A DNA stretch of 64,000 bases from Marinoscillum pacificum (lineage in GTDB: Bacteria > Bacteroidota > Bacteroidia > Cytophagales > Cyclobacteriaceae). Location: contig NZ_JAMZMJ010000019.1 in assembly GCF_024714495.1 (NCBI RefSeq), positions 1 through 64,000 of the forward strand, written 5' to 3'. The position numbers were made by a program, and so were the translations under genes. Below, piece by piece: positions 37,218 to 46,722 of the stretch. The first letter of the stretch is position 1, and each line of letters starts with the position of its first letter. The notes below the pieces were generated by a model, which worked only from the letters and a program-made list of their open reading frames with translations, made no database searches and was not told the DNA's origin.

Positions 37218-38948
37218 TCACTTATAAGCGACCACTTGATCATTCGCATAGTATTTACCATTGCTATATTCCACCTTTAATCCGTGTGGAATCTCTACCA
37301 ATAGCACTGCTTCATCCGCTGGGATTTCGAATGAACCAACTCCTGAAATCCTTTCTGCTACCAGCGTATGAGAGATCGCGTCATAGAGGTCAATCGAACC
37401 GGCATTCTTGTTTTCATACTCCACTGTTTTGCTTTCCGCAAATGGGTTGAAGTAGAGATAAGTTGGGTAGTTGTTCGCACTATAGAAATCCGTAGCGTTA
37501 CAATTCAACTGAAGAATTTTCTCCACGTTGGTTTGCTTGATAATAGCTCCATAGATCCCTGAATAGGCTGAACTGTAAAGACTAAACATGGATTCTTCTG
37601 GCTGTCCAGGCACCCAGTTGGGACCATCGCCTAATGCAACTGGCTCCACACCTTTCAATCGCTCTTTGCCATAAGCATCCGTCTTTCTTAGACCTTCATA
37701 AGCAACCACATTCTTTGTAATGCCTTTCTTTTCTGGTAGCCACTGATGCGCATCATCTATTTCGTATGGGTAGAATAATCTGGTAGAGTTGGAAGCGTTT
37801 AGCATCCACTTACCGATCGTTCTCGCATAAGATGGATCATACTTCACCATCGGAACCAGAGGCCAAGCCATGCTGTGAGTGTTCATCAAGAAGGCATAAC
37901 CTCCGCCATCGATGATACTTCCTTGCAAGCCGTGAACATCATAAGGTCCCCATTTTTCAGAGATCACACCCCAACCGGTTCTTCCTCTTTCAGCTTTACA
38001 GCCATCGAAAGACCAATTCAAAATTTTCAGAATGTCATAGTTGGTGCCGTGCTCTGCATTTAATCGAGCAGCTACATATGCTCCAAAAGGAAGCAACACT
38101 TCATAAAAGCGGCTTTCTTTAAGATTTTCAAGCGCTTCGATTGCTGATTTGGCCCCAGCCAAATATTTCTCATCACCGAATTTGTTATAAGCACTTAGCA
38201 ACACATAAGCATGACCGGCTGCTGCATCTTCCTGAGGTGGAATGTGATTGTTCATTCCCGTCATGGTGGAATAATCAAAGTACGAGTATTCGTAATTGCC
38301 ATTCAATACAGAATCAGCTTTGTAGAACTGCTCAGCAACCGTGCGCTGGATATTCTCCGCATTCTCGACATTTGGAAAGAGGTCACTTACTCCATAAAAC
38401 AACACGTTCGGATACACATCATACCACCAGTCACGACCATATCCACCACCCAGCATTGCAATATCTGGATTGGTGTTGTTCATGACGATGTTCCAGCCAT
38501 TATCACTATTGAAATAGTTCTGAGCCATCTTCACGAAATTGTATCCGTTCTGATTAGTCTTATCAATTCCTGAAAGACCTGCACTCATCAATGCTCCAAG
38601 TGAAGTCAATGACTCATGAAAATCAGGATGTGCTTTGAAGCCCTGACGCACGTCACCAATAACTGTGTACATGCCATAAGTCACCTGATCAATGTTTCTT
38701 TTGGAGGAATCCAACCAAATCAATGGCATGTATTCACCTTCCTGATTGAAGTCAAAAGCATACTGATCGAAGTTGATCGCCTTTTCCTTCCACTTCAATT
38801 GCTTGTAGGGCTCAGGCTGATTTGGCATTCCTTCCACTCGGCTAATAGCTGTTTGGGTAATTTTCTGAGGTGCTTCACCACACCCACTGATGAGCAGTGA
38901 GGTGGTGATGGCAACCATTACATAATGTCTATTAAATAGTTGTTTCAT
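37218..38948 (-). CDS. Unclassified PUL enzyme, lipoprotein (paralogue of the 28241-31315 protein)
   Basis: A 576-residue lipoprotein (LLISGC, Cys23). It aligns over its full length with the N-terminal half of the larger operon protein: EGEYMPLIWL, GRDWWYDVYPNVLFYGVSDLFPN, ILNWSFDGCKAERGRTGWGVISEKWG, YARTIGKWMLNASNSTRLFYPYEI, NATDFYSANNYPTYLYFNPF and IDLYDAISHTLV. Conserved Trp, Asp, Glu and Arg residues in these blocks suggest a carbohydrate-active enzyme of the helical toroid type, but I know no family to name. Its place between the MFS transporter and susC argues for a periplasmic step on imported oligosaccharides. The 3' end overlaps or abuts the susC leader. Confidence 0.85.
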   Translation of the reverse strand: MKQLFNRHYVMVAITTSLLISGCGEAPQKITQTAISRVEGMPNQPEPYKQLKWKEKAINFDQYAFDFNQEGEYMPLIWLDSSKRNIDQVTYGMYTVIGDVRQGFKAHPDFHESLTSLGALMSAGLSGIDKTNQNGYNFVKMAQNYFNSDNGWNIVMNNTNPDIAMLGGGYGRDWWYDVYPNVLFYGVSDLFPNVENAENIQRTVAEQFYKADSVLNGNYEYSYFDYSTMTGMNNHIPPQEDAAAGHAYVLLSAYNKFGDEKYLAGAKSAIEALENLKESRFYEVLLPFGAYVAARLNAEHGTNYDILKILNWSFDGCKAERGRTGWGVISEKWGPYDVHGLQGSIIDGGGYAFLMNTHSMAWPLVPMVKYDPSYARTIGKWMLNASNSTRLFYPYEIDDAHQWLPEKKGITKNVVAYEGLRKTDAYGKERLKGVEPVALGDGPNWVPGQPEESMFSLYSSAYSGIYGAIIKQTNVEKILQLNCNATDFYSANNYPTYLYFNPFAESKTVEYENKNAGSIDLYDAISHTLVAERISGVGSFEIPADEAVLLVEIPHGLKVEYSNGKYYANDQVVAYK

Positions 38949-40248
38949 TTGCTGCTGCTACTGCAATTAGAGGTTCTTCTTCTGTTTCACTTGATTTTCC
39001 TTCGTAGGCATCTGTCTGCTTCGTGATGTGTTTTGCCAATGGAATGGACAACAATTGCAACACTGCCACGACAATGAGAGAGTATTTCAGTGCGAATGTT
39101 TCTGACACATAAGTAGCCAGGGCAATGAACAATCCAAGTCCAAAGAATCTGCCCAGATACAAGCCAAACTCATGATTGAAGATGTAGGCAAACTCATTGC
39201 GCTTTTCCTTAGCAGAAACCACATCGATTACTCGCATTTGAATTGGGAAATACGCAATGTCATGAAGTGGCTGGAAGAGTACTTTACACAATACAAACAC
39301 CATCACACCGATTGATGAAAATAGGATTCCGTTAACAAGTGTCCCTACAGTGAAAATGACTAAGCCAACCGATAGAATGGTAATACGATGCTTAGGTTTG
39401 GTCATTCGGCCGATGAGGTAGAGCATCACCGCAGTGAATGCCCCACTCACCCCCTGTATCAATCCTAATGAGCCCTCATCACCAACAAGTCTCATAATCA
39501 ATATGGCTGGTGCGGTTACCAGGTAACCTTGCACCATTCCCTTGAGGCCAGCCAGGGCCATCAACTTGTTCCATAATTGATCAAACTTGAAGAAGAGGAA
39601 TTTCTTTTGTGCGGGATTTTTGAAACGATCCCTATGAATAACAATACTGGAAAGGATTGTCAGAACCACCACGGCTACTGTCACCATGCGGTAACTCTGC
39701 ACCATCTGCCCTCCAAACCAGCCATTTCTATTGGCAGCACCTAAAAACCAACCCACAGCCAACGGCACCAATATTGCCGTGATGGTGTAGAAGAAGGTCT
39801 CCAGTCCGTAGTAGTAATTTCTATTTTGATCGTTGGTTGTTCCAAGTGCAAGGTAATCTCTGTTTGCCCAGAAGAAACCAAATGAAGCTCCCATTAAAAA
39901 TCCGGCAACTGCTACACCTTCAAAAGAAAGTGTCTCCAATCCCATCATCACGAACATGGATGCTCCACTCAACAGCATTCCGAAACTGTATAGATTGCTG
40001 ATACGGAACCATCTCAATAAATATCCATTAATCATGAACGTGAAAGGAATTCCTGTATAAACTGTCAATTGATACAGCGCTACGATTTTTGGATCGTTGC
40101 TGCTTCGCATGATGTAAGCACCAACAAAGATTTCAATGACAGGCAACACAAAAGCGTAGATCATATTGGTCATCAGCAACACCTGCATGTCACGTGGCTG
40201 CTCTTTGAAGAAGGAAGTTTCCCTAGTTAGTTTGCCAAACAATTTCAT
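38932..40248 (-). CDS. MFS transporter, inner membrane
   Basis: A 438-residue protein with about twelve hydrophobic segments and the MFS-type loop motifs in weakened form (MINGYLLRWFRISNLYSFGMLLSG; IGRMTKPKHRITILSVGL). It overlaps GH130 by 4 bases and the downstream lipoprotein by 17 bases, so the three are translationally coupled. In this context it should move the mono- or disaccharide made in the periplasm into the cytoplasm, where GH130 and the ROK kinase act (inference). The C-terminal tail is Glu-rich and cytoplasmic. Confidence 0.88.
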   Translation of the reverse strand: MKLFGKLTRETSFFKEQPRDMQVLLMTNMIYAFVLPVIEIFVGAYIMRSSNDPKIVALYQLTVYTGIPFTFMINGYLLRWFRISNLYSFGMLLSGASMFVMMGLETLSFEGVAVAGFLMGASFGFFWANRDYLALGTTNDQNRNYYYGLETFFYTITAILVPLAVGWFLGAANRNGWFGGQMVQSYRMVTVAVVVLTILSSIVIHRDRFKNPAQKKFLFFKFDQLWNKLMALAGLKGMVQGYLVTAPAILIMRLVGDEGSLGLIQGVSGAFTAVMLYLIGRMTKPKHRITILSVGLVIFTVGTLVNGILFSSIGVMVFVLCKVLFQPLHDIAYFPIQMRVIDVVSAKEKRNEFAYIFNHEFGLYLGRFFGLGLFIALATYVSETFALKYSLIVVAVLQLLSIPLAKHITKQTDAYEGKSSETEEEPLIAVAAANETTI

Positions 40249-41291
40249 ACACCAAGAGATTTTAATATTTCACTTATGGACAGCTCGGCACCGCAGATCA
40301 CTTCATCGCTTGCGCCGTAGTAAACGGTTACTTTATCACCATCTACCAGATGACCATTGGTAAAAACCACATTGCCGAAGAACCCTGTTTGCTCATATTC
40401 CACATTCGGCTCCATGATTGGCTCTTCGCTTCGTGCCAATACTTTGGACGGATCATTCAAGTCTAGCAACAAGGCCCCCAGACAGTAGCGATGGTTCTCA
40501 TCTGCTCCATGATAGATTTCTAACCAGCCTTTTTCGGTCTTGATTGGTGCTGCTCCGGCTCCTACTCGAGCGCTATCCCAGTAACCTTTGCGAGAAGTAG
40601 CAATGCACTGGTGATTGCCCCAGTGCTCCAGGTCTGGAGACTCGGCAATCCAGATGTAGTTTCCACCTATTGAAGGACTACTCGGTCTGTGCAGCGCAAA
40701 ATATTTTCCATTGATTGGCTCTTCGAACAACGCACAGTCTTTGTTATGCGCGGGGAAGATCATTCCCTTACGATCATAGTTCTTCCAATCTTTGGTGGTA
40801 ATCAATCCCACACCAACTCCAGTTGGAGAAACCTTGGTATAGGTGAGATAATAGGTGTCTTCGATTTGAGAAACTCTACAATCTTCAATACCAAAAGTCT
40901 CCTGAGCACCTAGTGGAAAAACTGGCCCGTATGCAGGATCTTCTGAAAAATGAATGCCGTCTTCACTGGAAAGCAATCTTAAATGAGAGAGTGTGGACAA
41001 GTAGTGCTCACCATCGTATTCAAAGACACGCTTGTCACTATCGTCAAACTTCGGGTCGTCGTTGTTAAAAGTAAGTAGCTCCAACTGGCCCTCCTCGTTA
41101 TATATAGGAAGCGTCGTTTTACCTTCTTCCTGCTCTGGTCGCTCTGCTACTCGCACCAAAAGCCAGGTTTTATTGTTAAACCTGAAAACTCCTGGGTTTA
41201 GTAAGCACTCGATCTTCACAGCAGGTGTACTCGGGGCTACATTATTCGGTACAAGAATTGGATTCTGCTGAAACCTTCTTGATATATCCAT
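40245..41291 (-). CDS. GH130 family beta-mannoside phosphorylase or hydrolase
   Basis: A 348-residue five-bladed propeller without a signal peptide, hence cytoplasmic. GH130 features: NPILVPNNVAPSTPAVKIECLLNPGVFRFNNKTWLLVRVAERP at the N-terminus, FGIEDCRVSQIEDTYYLTYTKVS containing the catalytic-region Asp, and later HRPSSPSIGGNYIWIAESPDLEHWG and GWLEIYHGADENHRYCLGALLLDL. The family includes beta-1,4- and beta-1,2-mannoside phosphorylases and beta-1,2-mannosidases; the phosphate-binding residues were not resolved, so phosphorylase versus hydrolase is open. It is the first gene of the PUL 2 operon, divergent from the sensor regulator. Confidence 0.9.
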   Translation of the reverse strand: MDISRRFQQNPILVPNNVAPSTPAVKIECLLNPGVFRFNNKTWLLVRVAERPEQEEGKTTLPIYNEEGQLELLTFNNDDPKFDDSDKRVFEYDGEHYLSTLSHLRLLSSEDGIHFSEDPAYGPVFPLGAQETFGIEDCRVSQIEDTYYLTYTKVSPTGVGVGLITTKDWKNYDRKGMIFPAHNKDCALFEEPINGKYFALHRPSSPSIGGNYIWIAESPDLEHWGNHQCIATSRKGYWDSARVGAGAAPIKTEKGWLEIYHGADENHRYCLGALLLDLNDPSKVLARSEEPIMEPNVEYEQTGFFGNVVFTNGHLVDGDKVTVYYGASDEVICGAELSISEILKSLGV

Positions 41292-41482
41292 ATTATTTAA
41301 ATGAATTATTAGAAATCAATCAATACTGACACTTCATTCAAGTATCGTATTGCCAATTTCATAATTCGATTGCCACGATGTGTCCTCTATGGTTCAAATT
41401 GTGTTTACTATAGTCCAGAGCCTGAAAATTCCTCTATTTTCTTACTATTTTGGACACTTTAAATACCAGAGAGGACAAGCAG

Positions 41483-44400
41483 ATGAGCAGAAAGCAATGG
41501 ACGTGGGTGTATTTTATCATTTTCGTAATACTGGGAGTAGATCTACACGCCCAGGCGGACTGGCCATTGCAGCATGTGGACAAGCGATCAGGACTATCTA
41601 ATAGTGCGATCAACTCGATTTACATGGATCACCGGGATTATGTATGGTTTGGAACCTGGGATGGGCTCAATAGATACGACGGTGCACAAATTGAGAGTTA
41701 CAAACCGATCACTGAGGATACATTGTCTATCAGCAATAATATTGTCAGACAAATACTTGAAGATCGATTTCAAAATTTATGGATAGTAACGCACGATGGC
41801 ATCAATCGCTATGATCGCAAACTCAATCAGTTTCATCGCTACTTCCACGACCTCAAGGACATTCCATTTCTGGAGAACAATTTAAAAGCGACTCTTTCTA
41901 TAGATTCTACCTTATATATATCCCTGGTTGGATGGGGTGTCGGTCAATATGATGAAAAGAGAGATGAGTTTACTCTAGTCAAACTACCTGGAGCATCCAA
42001 AAACATTCATAACATCGGTGTACTTCAGGGAGTCGTTTATGCGATTGACGACAAGGGGCAATTATTTGCTACGGAAGGACCTAAAAAACCAACACAACTT
42101 AGCTGGTCGCCAAATGTCTTCTTCCAGCGATTTGTAGCCATTGACAACCGATTTTACTACTTCTATCAGTATCAATCTGGTCAATTACTTGTAAAAGAGC
42201 TAAAAGGAGGGGCCATTATTCAGGAATATACCATTGACACAGATCAAGCAATGATCACAGGACTTGGTAAAACGAAAGATGGCGAAGCGGTTTACCTGGG
42301 AACCAATGATGGTCAGTTACTCAAACTGTCCTTTGCAGGAACCGAAGTTCAAAGTAAAATCCTTAACAACAACATTTCAGCTATCTCAGACCGAAAGCTA
42401 AAAATCTTCTCCATTTATGAATCCCAGCAAGGAATTCTCTGGATAGGAACAGATGGTGATGGTGTCTATAAATATTTAACCAAGGACAGAGCCTTTATGC
42501 CAATATCAGAAGGTACCACAGGAGGAAAACTCTCTCACAGTATTGTACGCTCGATCTATTTGGATAAAAACAAAGTATATGCAGGAACACGAAGTGGTGG
42601 ATTGAACATATTGATTCAATATGCTACCCAAACACTAAATAAAAGCAAAGGACTTAGCGACAATACAGTGCTTTCAATGGCACCAGATAAGCATGGAAAT
42701 GTATGGCTGGGCGTAGACAATGAAGGTATTGACATGCTAGAAAATGGGACTGGTAAAGTACTGCACTTCCCAGAAGATTTCATCAATGCTCCTTCAGACC
42801 TATATTTTGGCTCGGTGTATAAGGTGTTCTTTGATGCCTATGGACATCTCTGGTTAGGAACAAGCGGATACGGAATCATCTACCTGGATATCGTCAAAAA
42901 AGGTACCGGACAATACGCGTTGAAAGAATATTACTCCATTACACCAGACCAGCCTTTTGGCAACATTGCTCTGAAAAGTAATATCGTGTATGCAATCACT
43001 TCCGAAGAAGCTAACATCCTTTGGTTTGGAACCAGAAATGGAGGATTGTATCGCTATAACTCTTTGACCAGAAAGTTTACTCACTCCATGGAAGAGGGTG
43101 AGAACAAACGCTATGCATTGAGCAATAACGACATTCTAAGTCTCTATTTGGACGACCACTTTAAGCTTTGGGTTGGTACAAGTGGTGGATTGAACAAAGT
43201 TAACCTGAGTGACTACTCTGTAGAGCAGTACAGCCAGTCTGAAGGATTGGCCAATAATACGATTCATGCGATACTGGAAGACAATATGAACCGCTTGTGG
43301 CTGTCCAGCAACAATGGCTTATTTGCCTTCACTCCTGCTACGAACACCTTCAAAAACTTCAACTGGACCGATGGGCTTCTGAACTATGAATACACCGACG
43401 GAGCCTATTATCATGATGTAAAGAACAATCTTCTTTACTTTGGCGGCACTAAAGGAATTGACATAGTTGATCCAACCAAAATAGACACGAGCAGCACCTT
43501 CCCTCGACTGGTAATTACTGACTTTGCTCTCAACAATGTTTCGGTAACACCAAGCGATAGTTCGACTATTCTTCAAACAAACATCGATTTTCAGAGATCC
43601 ATTGATCTGACTTATGATCAGAACTTTTTGACCTTCCGGTTTACCACCCTGGATTATTGGCATAAACAACGATGTTCTTATCGCTATCGATTGGCTGGCT
43701 TTGATGATCGTTGGATAGAAATAGGCAGACAATCGAACATCAACCTCACCAACATTCCTCCGGGCGACTATACTCTTTTACTCAACAACAGCAACGAAAA
43801 TGGTGATTGGAATCCTGAAATCAGGGAATTAGCGATCACAATCAACCCTCCATTCTGGGCAACTAACACCGCCTATGTGATTTATGGAATTCTGGCAATA
43901 CTCGCGCAATTGGGATTGATTCAAATCTCCCGAAACAGAGCCAAACGCAAGAAAGCACGGGAAATCGAGAACCTTAAAAAGGAACAAGCCGACACGATAC
44001 AGAAATACAAACTAGAGTTCTTTACGGATATCGCTCATGAATTCAGAACGCCACTGACTTTAATTCTTGGACCAGCAGTGAAGCTTTTGGAGAAGACCAA
44101 AGCCAATGCAGAACTCAACAATGCTGCACATTCGATCTATCGAAACTCGCTTCGGTTACAAAAGCTCATTCAGGAGCTCATTCAGTTTAGAAAAGTGGAG
44201 ATGGGTAAAGAACAACTGCGCATTCGTCCAATCAATGTGATAGCCTTCACCGAAGAATTACTGCACAGCTTCCGTCAATATGCACTGGAGAAAGAAATTG
44301 CTCTTACCTATGAAGCTCCAGATGAACTTCAAGCGCAGATGGACTCTGACATCCTGGAGAAAATCCTTATCAACTTGATCAGCAATGCACTAAAATACAC

Positions 44401-45574
44401 CGAGCAAGGAGGTAAAGTAGATGTGAAAATCTGGAATGAAGGTGATAACGTACATTTCTCCGTCAAGGATAATGGCATGGGAATCCCTGAAAATGAAGTC
44501 AATCGAATTTTTGAGCGATTTACCAGCATACATCATGAGAAGGAAGAACCGTCAGCTAACAGTGCAGGAATTGGATTATCGCTAACCAAGAAGCTCATTA
44601 ACCTGCATCACGGAGAGATCAACGTAACCAGTAACACAGACGAAGGAACACAGTTCACCTTCTGGCTTCCAGGCAATCTCCCAACTCAGGAACAGCAACA
44701 TCAAGATACGATAGACAATGCCATGCTCACCAGGCTCAATGACCATGTGCAGGCTGAGTTTTATCATAAAGACAATCTGGACAAGGAACTCATTAACATT
44801 AGTTTGGAACGCTTTGAGCATAACTTATTGATTGTGGATGACAATGAACAGATTCTAAGTTTACTGAAAGACATGCTGTCTCCTATGTATCATGTGACGT
44901 CTTGCACGAGAGCACAAGAGGCATTGAACATCCTGGAAAGTAAGAAAATTGATTTAGTCATCAGTGATGTGATCATGCCGGAAATGAGTGGCTATGATCT
45001 GTGTGATGTGGTTAAAACTAAAATAGAAACAAGTCATATACCTGTAATACTTTTAACTGCCAAAGGTGAACTGGAAGAACGCATTGAAGGATTGAAATCT
45101 GGAGCCGATGCCTACATTCCAAAACCTTTCCATCCCGATCACTTGAAGATCCGAGTAGAGAAACTAATTGGAACACGTGAGCTCTTAAAGAAGAAATTTG
45201 AATCGATTAATTCCCAAACAGAAGAGTTTTCTTCTTTTGGAATAGGTGAGAAAGATGATGAGTTTTTCAAACAAATAGATGAGTTCATCAAAGAGGAAAT
45301 GAGTAATCCGCAGCTAGATGCACAGCATTTGGCCAACCATCTGGGAATGAGTAAAACCTCCCTGTACAAAAAAGTAAGAGCTTTGACTGGTCAAACACCA
45401 CATGCTTTATTTAATCAATACCGATTAAAACGTGCAGCTTATTTGCTAACCAATTCGGATCTGAACGTTTCTGAGATCATTTACAAAACAGGATTCAACA
45501 GTCGATCCTATTTCTACAAATCGTTCCAGGAGATGTTCCAATGTTCGCCATCTTCCTATACTGGCTCTAAATAA
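41483..45574 (+). CDS. Hybrid two-component system sensor/regulator (HTCS) of PUL 2
   Basis: A 1363-residue one-protein signalling system. Order: signal peptide or anchor (WVYFIIFVILGVDLHAQ), two periplasmic Reg_prop propellers (repeats such as YVWFGTWDGLNRYD, LWIGTDGDGVYKY, LWFGTRNGGLYRYN), a Y_Y_Y domain, a membrane helix (TAYVIYGILAILAQLGLIQI, about 795-815), HisKA with FTDIAHEFRTPLTLILG (His near 852), HATPase_c (NLISNALKYTEQGG; DNGMGIPE; SAGIGLSLTK), a receiver with Asp near 1161 (LVISDVIMPEMSGYD) and a C-terminal AraC HTH (about 1270-1363). The ATG at 41483 is chosen over an upstream TTG. It lies divergent from the GH130-led operon it should activate. Confidence 0.96.
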   Translation: MSRKQWTWVYFIIFVILGVDLHAQADWPLQHVDKRSGLSNSAINSIYMDHRDYVWFGTWDGLNRYDGAQIESYKPITEDTLSISNNIVRQILEDRFQNLWIVTHDGINRYDRKLNQFHRYFHDLKDIPFLENNLKATLSIDSTLYISLVGWGVGQYDEKRDEFTLVKLPGASKNIHNIGVLQGVVYAIDDKGQLFATEGPKKPTQLSWSPNVFFQRFVAIDNRFYYFYQYQSGQLLVKELKGGAIIQEYTIDTDQAMITGLGKTKDGEAVYLGTNDGQLLKLSFAGTEVQSKILNNNISAISDRKLKIFSIYESQQGILWIGTDGDGVYKYLTKDRAFMPISEGTTGGKLSHSIVRSIYLDKNKVYAGTRSGGLNILIQYATQTLNKSKGLSDNTVLSMAPDKHGNVWLGVDNEGIDMLENGTGKVLHFPEDFINAPSDLYFGSVYKVFFDAYGHLWLGTSGYGIIYLDIVKKGTGQYALKEYYSITPDQPFGNIALKSNIVYAITSEEANILWFGTRNGGLYRYNSLTRKFTHSMEEGENKRYALSNNDILSLYLDDHFKLWVGTSGGLNKVNLSDYSVEQYSQSEGLANNTIHAILEDNMNRLWLSSNNGLFAFTPATNTFKNFNWTDGLLNYEYTDGAYYHDVKNNLLYFGGTKGIDIVDPTKIDTSSTFPRLVITDFALNNVSVTPSDSSTILQTNIDFQRSIDLTYDQNFLTFRFTTLDYWHKQRCSYRYRLAGFDDRWIEIGRQSNINLTNIPPGDYTLLLNNSNENGDWNPEIRELAITINPPFWATNTAYVIYGILAILAQLGLIQISRNRAKRKKAREIENLKKEQADTIQKYKLEFFTDIAHEFRTPLTLILGPAVKLLEKTKANAELNNAAHSIYRNSLRLQKLIQELIQFRKVEMGKEQLRIRPINVIAFTEELLHSFRQYALEKEIALTYEAPDELQAQMDSDILEKILINLISNALKYTEQGGKVDVKIWNEGDNVHFSVKDNGMGIPENEVNRIFERFTSIHHEKEEPSANSAGIGLSLTKKLINLHHGEINVTSNTDEGTQFTFWLPGNLPTQEQQHQDTIDNAMLTRLNDHVQAEFYHKDNLDKELINISLERFEHNLLIVDDNEQILSLLKDMLSPMYHVTSCTRAQEALNILESKKIDLVISDVIMPEMSGYDLCDVVKTKIETSHIPVILLTAKGELEERIEGLKSGADAYIPKPFHPDHLKIRVEKLIGTRELLKKKFESINSQTEEFSSFGIGEKDDEFFKQIDEFIKEEMSNPQLDAQHLANHLGMSKTSLYKKVRALTGQTPHALFNQYRLKRAAYLLTNSDLNVSEIIYKTGFNSRSYFYKSFQEMFQCSPSSYTGSK

Positions 45575-45582
45575 AAAAAGAA

Positions 45583-45609
45583 ACGCTACACACCGTCTGT
45601 GTGTAGCGT
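45583..45609 (-). terminator. Intrinsic terminator between HTCS and aldo/keto reductase
   Basis: A perfect 11-bp stem ACGCTACACAC / GTGTGTAGCGT with a five-base loop. The T-rich tail (TTTCTTTTTTT) is on the minus strand, so it mainly serves the aldo/keto reductase gene 51 bases upstream, and the hairpin also follows the HTCS stop by 8 bases. Confidence 0.9.
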
Positions 45610-45659
45610 CCTAATCTAACCAAACTAAACTATATGATTTTTAAAAAATCCTTTATCCA

Positions 45660-46622
45660 TTAAGCAGGCACCTCTACGGCACTTGCTTCATTCAGCAACT
45701 CGATATCTTCTACTGTCAACTCCAGTTTAGGAGCAGCGAAGATCGTTTCCAAGTGGCTTTTCTTAGTAGCTGAAGCAATTGGCGCTCCTACATTTGGTCT
45801 TGACAATAACCAGGCCAATGCTACAGTTGCCTGGGTGGATTGATGCGCCTCAGCAACCTTATCGAGCGCCTTCAAAACTCCCAAGCCCTTGTCATTCAAA
45901 TATTGTTTTACGCTTCCGCCTCGAACACTCTTATTCAAATCATCTTCTGAGCGATATTTCCCTGTCAGGAATCCAGCCGCTAGTGACCAATAGGGAAATA
46001 CAGTCATTCCATAGCGATCTGCCAACTCTGCATAATTTCCTTCGTAGTTTTTACGCTCCAGCAAATTGTAATGTGGCTGCAATGCCTGATATTTTGGATA
46101 TCCCTTAGTATCAGAAACATCAAATGATTCTACCAATCGCTCAGGAGAAATATTGGAAGCTGCAATGTATCTTACCTTACCAGCTTTCACAATTTCATCA
46201 TAAGCCTCCAGCGTTTCTTCAACCGGAGTTTTCTCATCGTCAAAATGCGTGTAATACAGGTCTATGTAATCTGTTTTCAATCTTGCCAAAGACTTATCTA
46301 CAGACTCGAGAATATGCTTTTTACTGATATCCACAGGGTGTGTACCTGTTTCACCCCCTACTTTTGTTGCTAAGACAATCTCCTGACGATTGCCACGAGA
46401 CTTCATCCAATCACCGATGATCGTTTCAGACTGGCCACCTTCTCCGCCATCTACCCAGTACGAGTACATGTCAGCAGTGTCCAGAAAATTGAAACCTCCA
46501 TCAACAAAAGCATCTAATATTTCGAAAGACTCCTTTTGATCCAGTGTCCACCCAAACACATTACCTCCAAGGTTAATGGGTGCTATCTCTAAGTCCGATT
46601 CTCCTATTTTTATCTTTTCCAT
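45660..46622 (-). CDS. Aldo/keto reductase
   Basis: A 320-residue NADPH-dependent oxidoreductase with the TIM-barrel AKR pattern: FLDTADMYSYW (catalytic Asp and Tyr), VLATKVGGE (Lys), YIDLYYTHFDD (His), YIAASNISPERL, and VALAWLLSRPNVGAPIASATKKSHLE near the C-terminus (cofactor-binding). The family reduces aldehydes and ketones; the substrate is not predictable here. It is divergent from an AraC-type regulator, and the 100-base gap contains tandem operator-like repeats, which suggests inducible expression. Confidence 0.93.
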   Translation of the reverse strand: MEKIKIGESDLEIAPINLGGNVFGWTLDQKESFEILDAFVDGGFNFLDTADMYSYWVDGGEGGQSETIIGDWMKSRGNRQEIVLATKVGGETGTHPVDISKKHILESVDKSLARLKTDYIDLYYTHFDDEKTPVEETLEAYDEIVKAGKVRYIAASNISPERLVESFDVSDTKGYPKYQALQPHYNLLERKNYEGNYAELADRYGMTVFPYWSLAAGFLTGKYRSEDDLNKSVRGGSVKQYLNDKGLGVLKALDKVAEAHQSTQATVALAWLLSRPNVGAPIASATKKSHLETIFAAPKLELTVEDIELLNEASAVEVPA

Positions 46623-46640
46623 AATACACTGATGTAATGG

Positions 46641-46683
46641 TTAGTGTAAGAACGACACTTTAGAACAAATGTTAATGTAAGAA
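46641..46683 (+). promoter_or_regulatory. Tandem direct repeats, probable AraC-type operator
   Basis: TTAGTGTAAGAA (46641-46652) and TTAATGTAAGAA (46672-46683) are direct repeats 31 bases apart, about three helical turns, the usual geometry of AraC-family half-sites. They lie between the divergent aldo/keto reductase and AraC genes, just upstream of a -7 box. Binding by the adjacent regulator is inference. Confidence 0.6.
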
Positions 46684-46690
46684 TTGATCT

Positions 46691-46698
46691 TAAATTTG
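46691..46698 (+). promoter_or_regulatory. Candidate -7 box of the AraC-family regulator gene
   Basis: TAAATTTG matches TAnnTTTG and lies 24 bases upstream of the ATG at 46723, right after the second direct repeat. Confidence 0.45.
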
Positions 46699-46722
46699 TA
46701 CTTTTCCATCTTCTTATAAATT

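Noticed and set aside
41450-41482. TTG start upstream of the HTCS ATG
   Set aside because: It adds eleven polar residues in front of the signal peptide; the ATG at 41483 is a better start.
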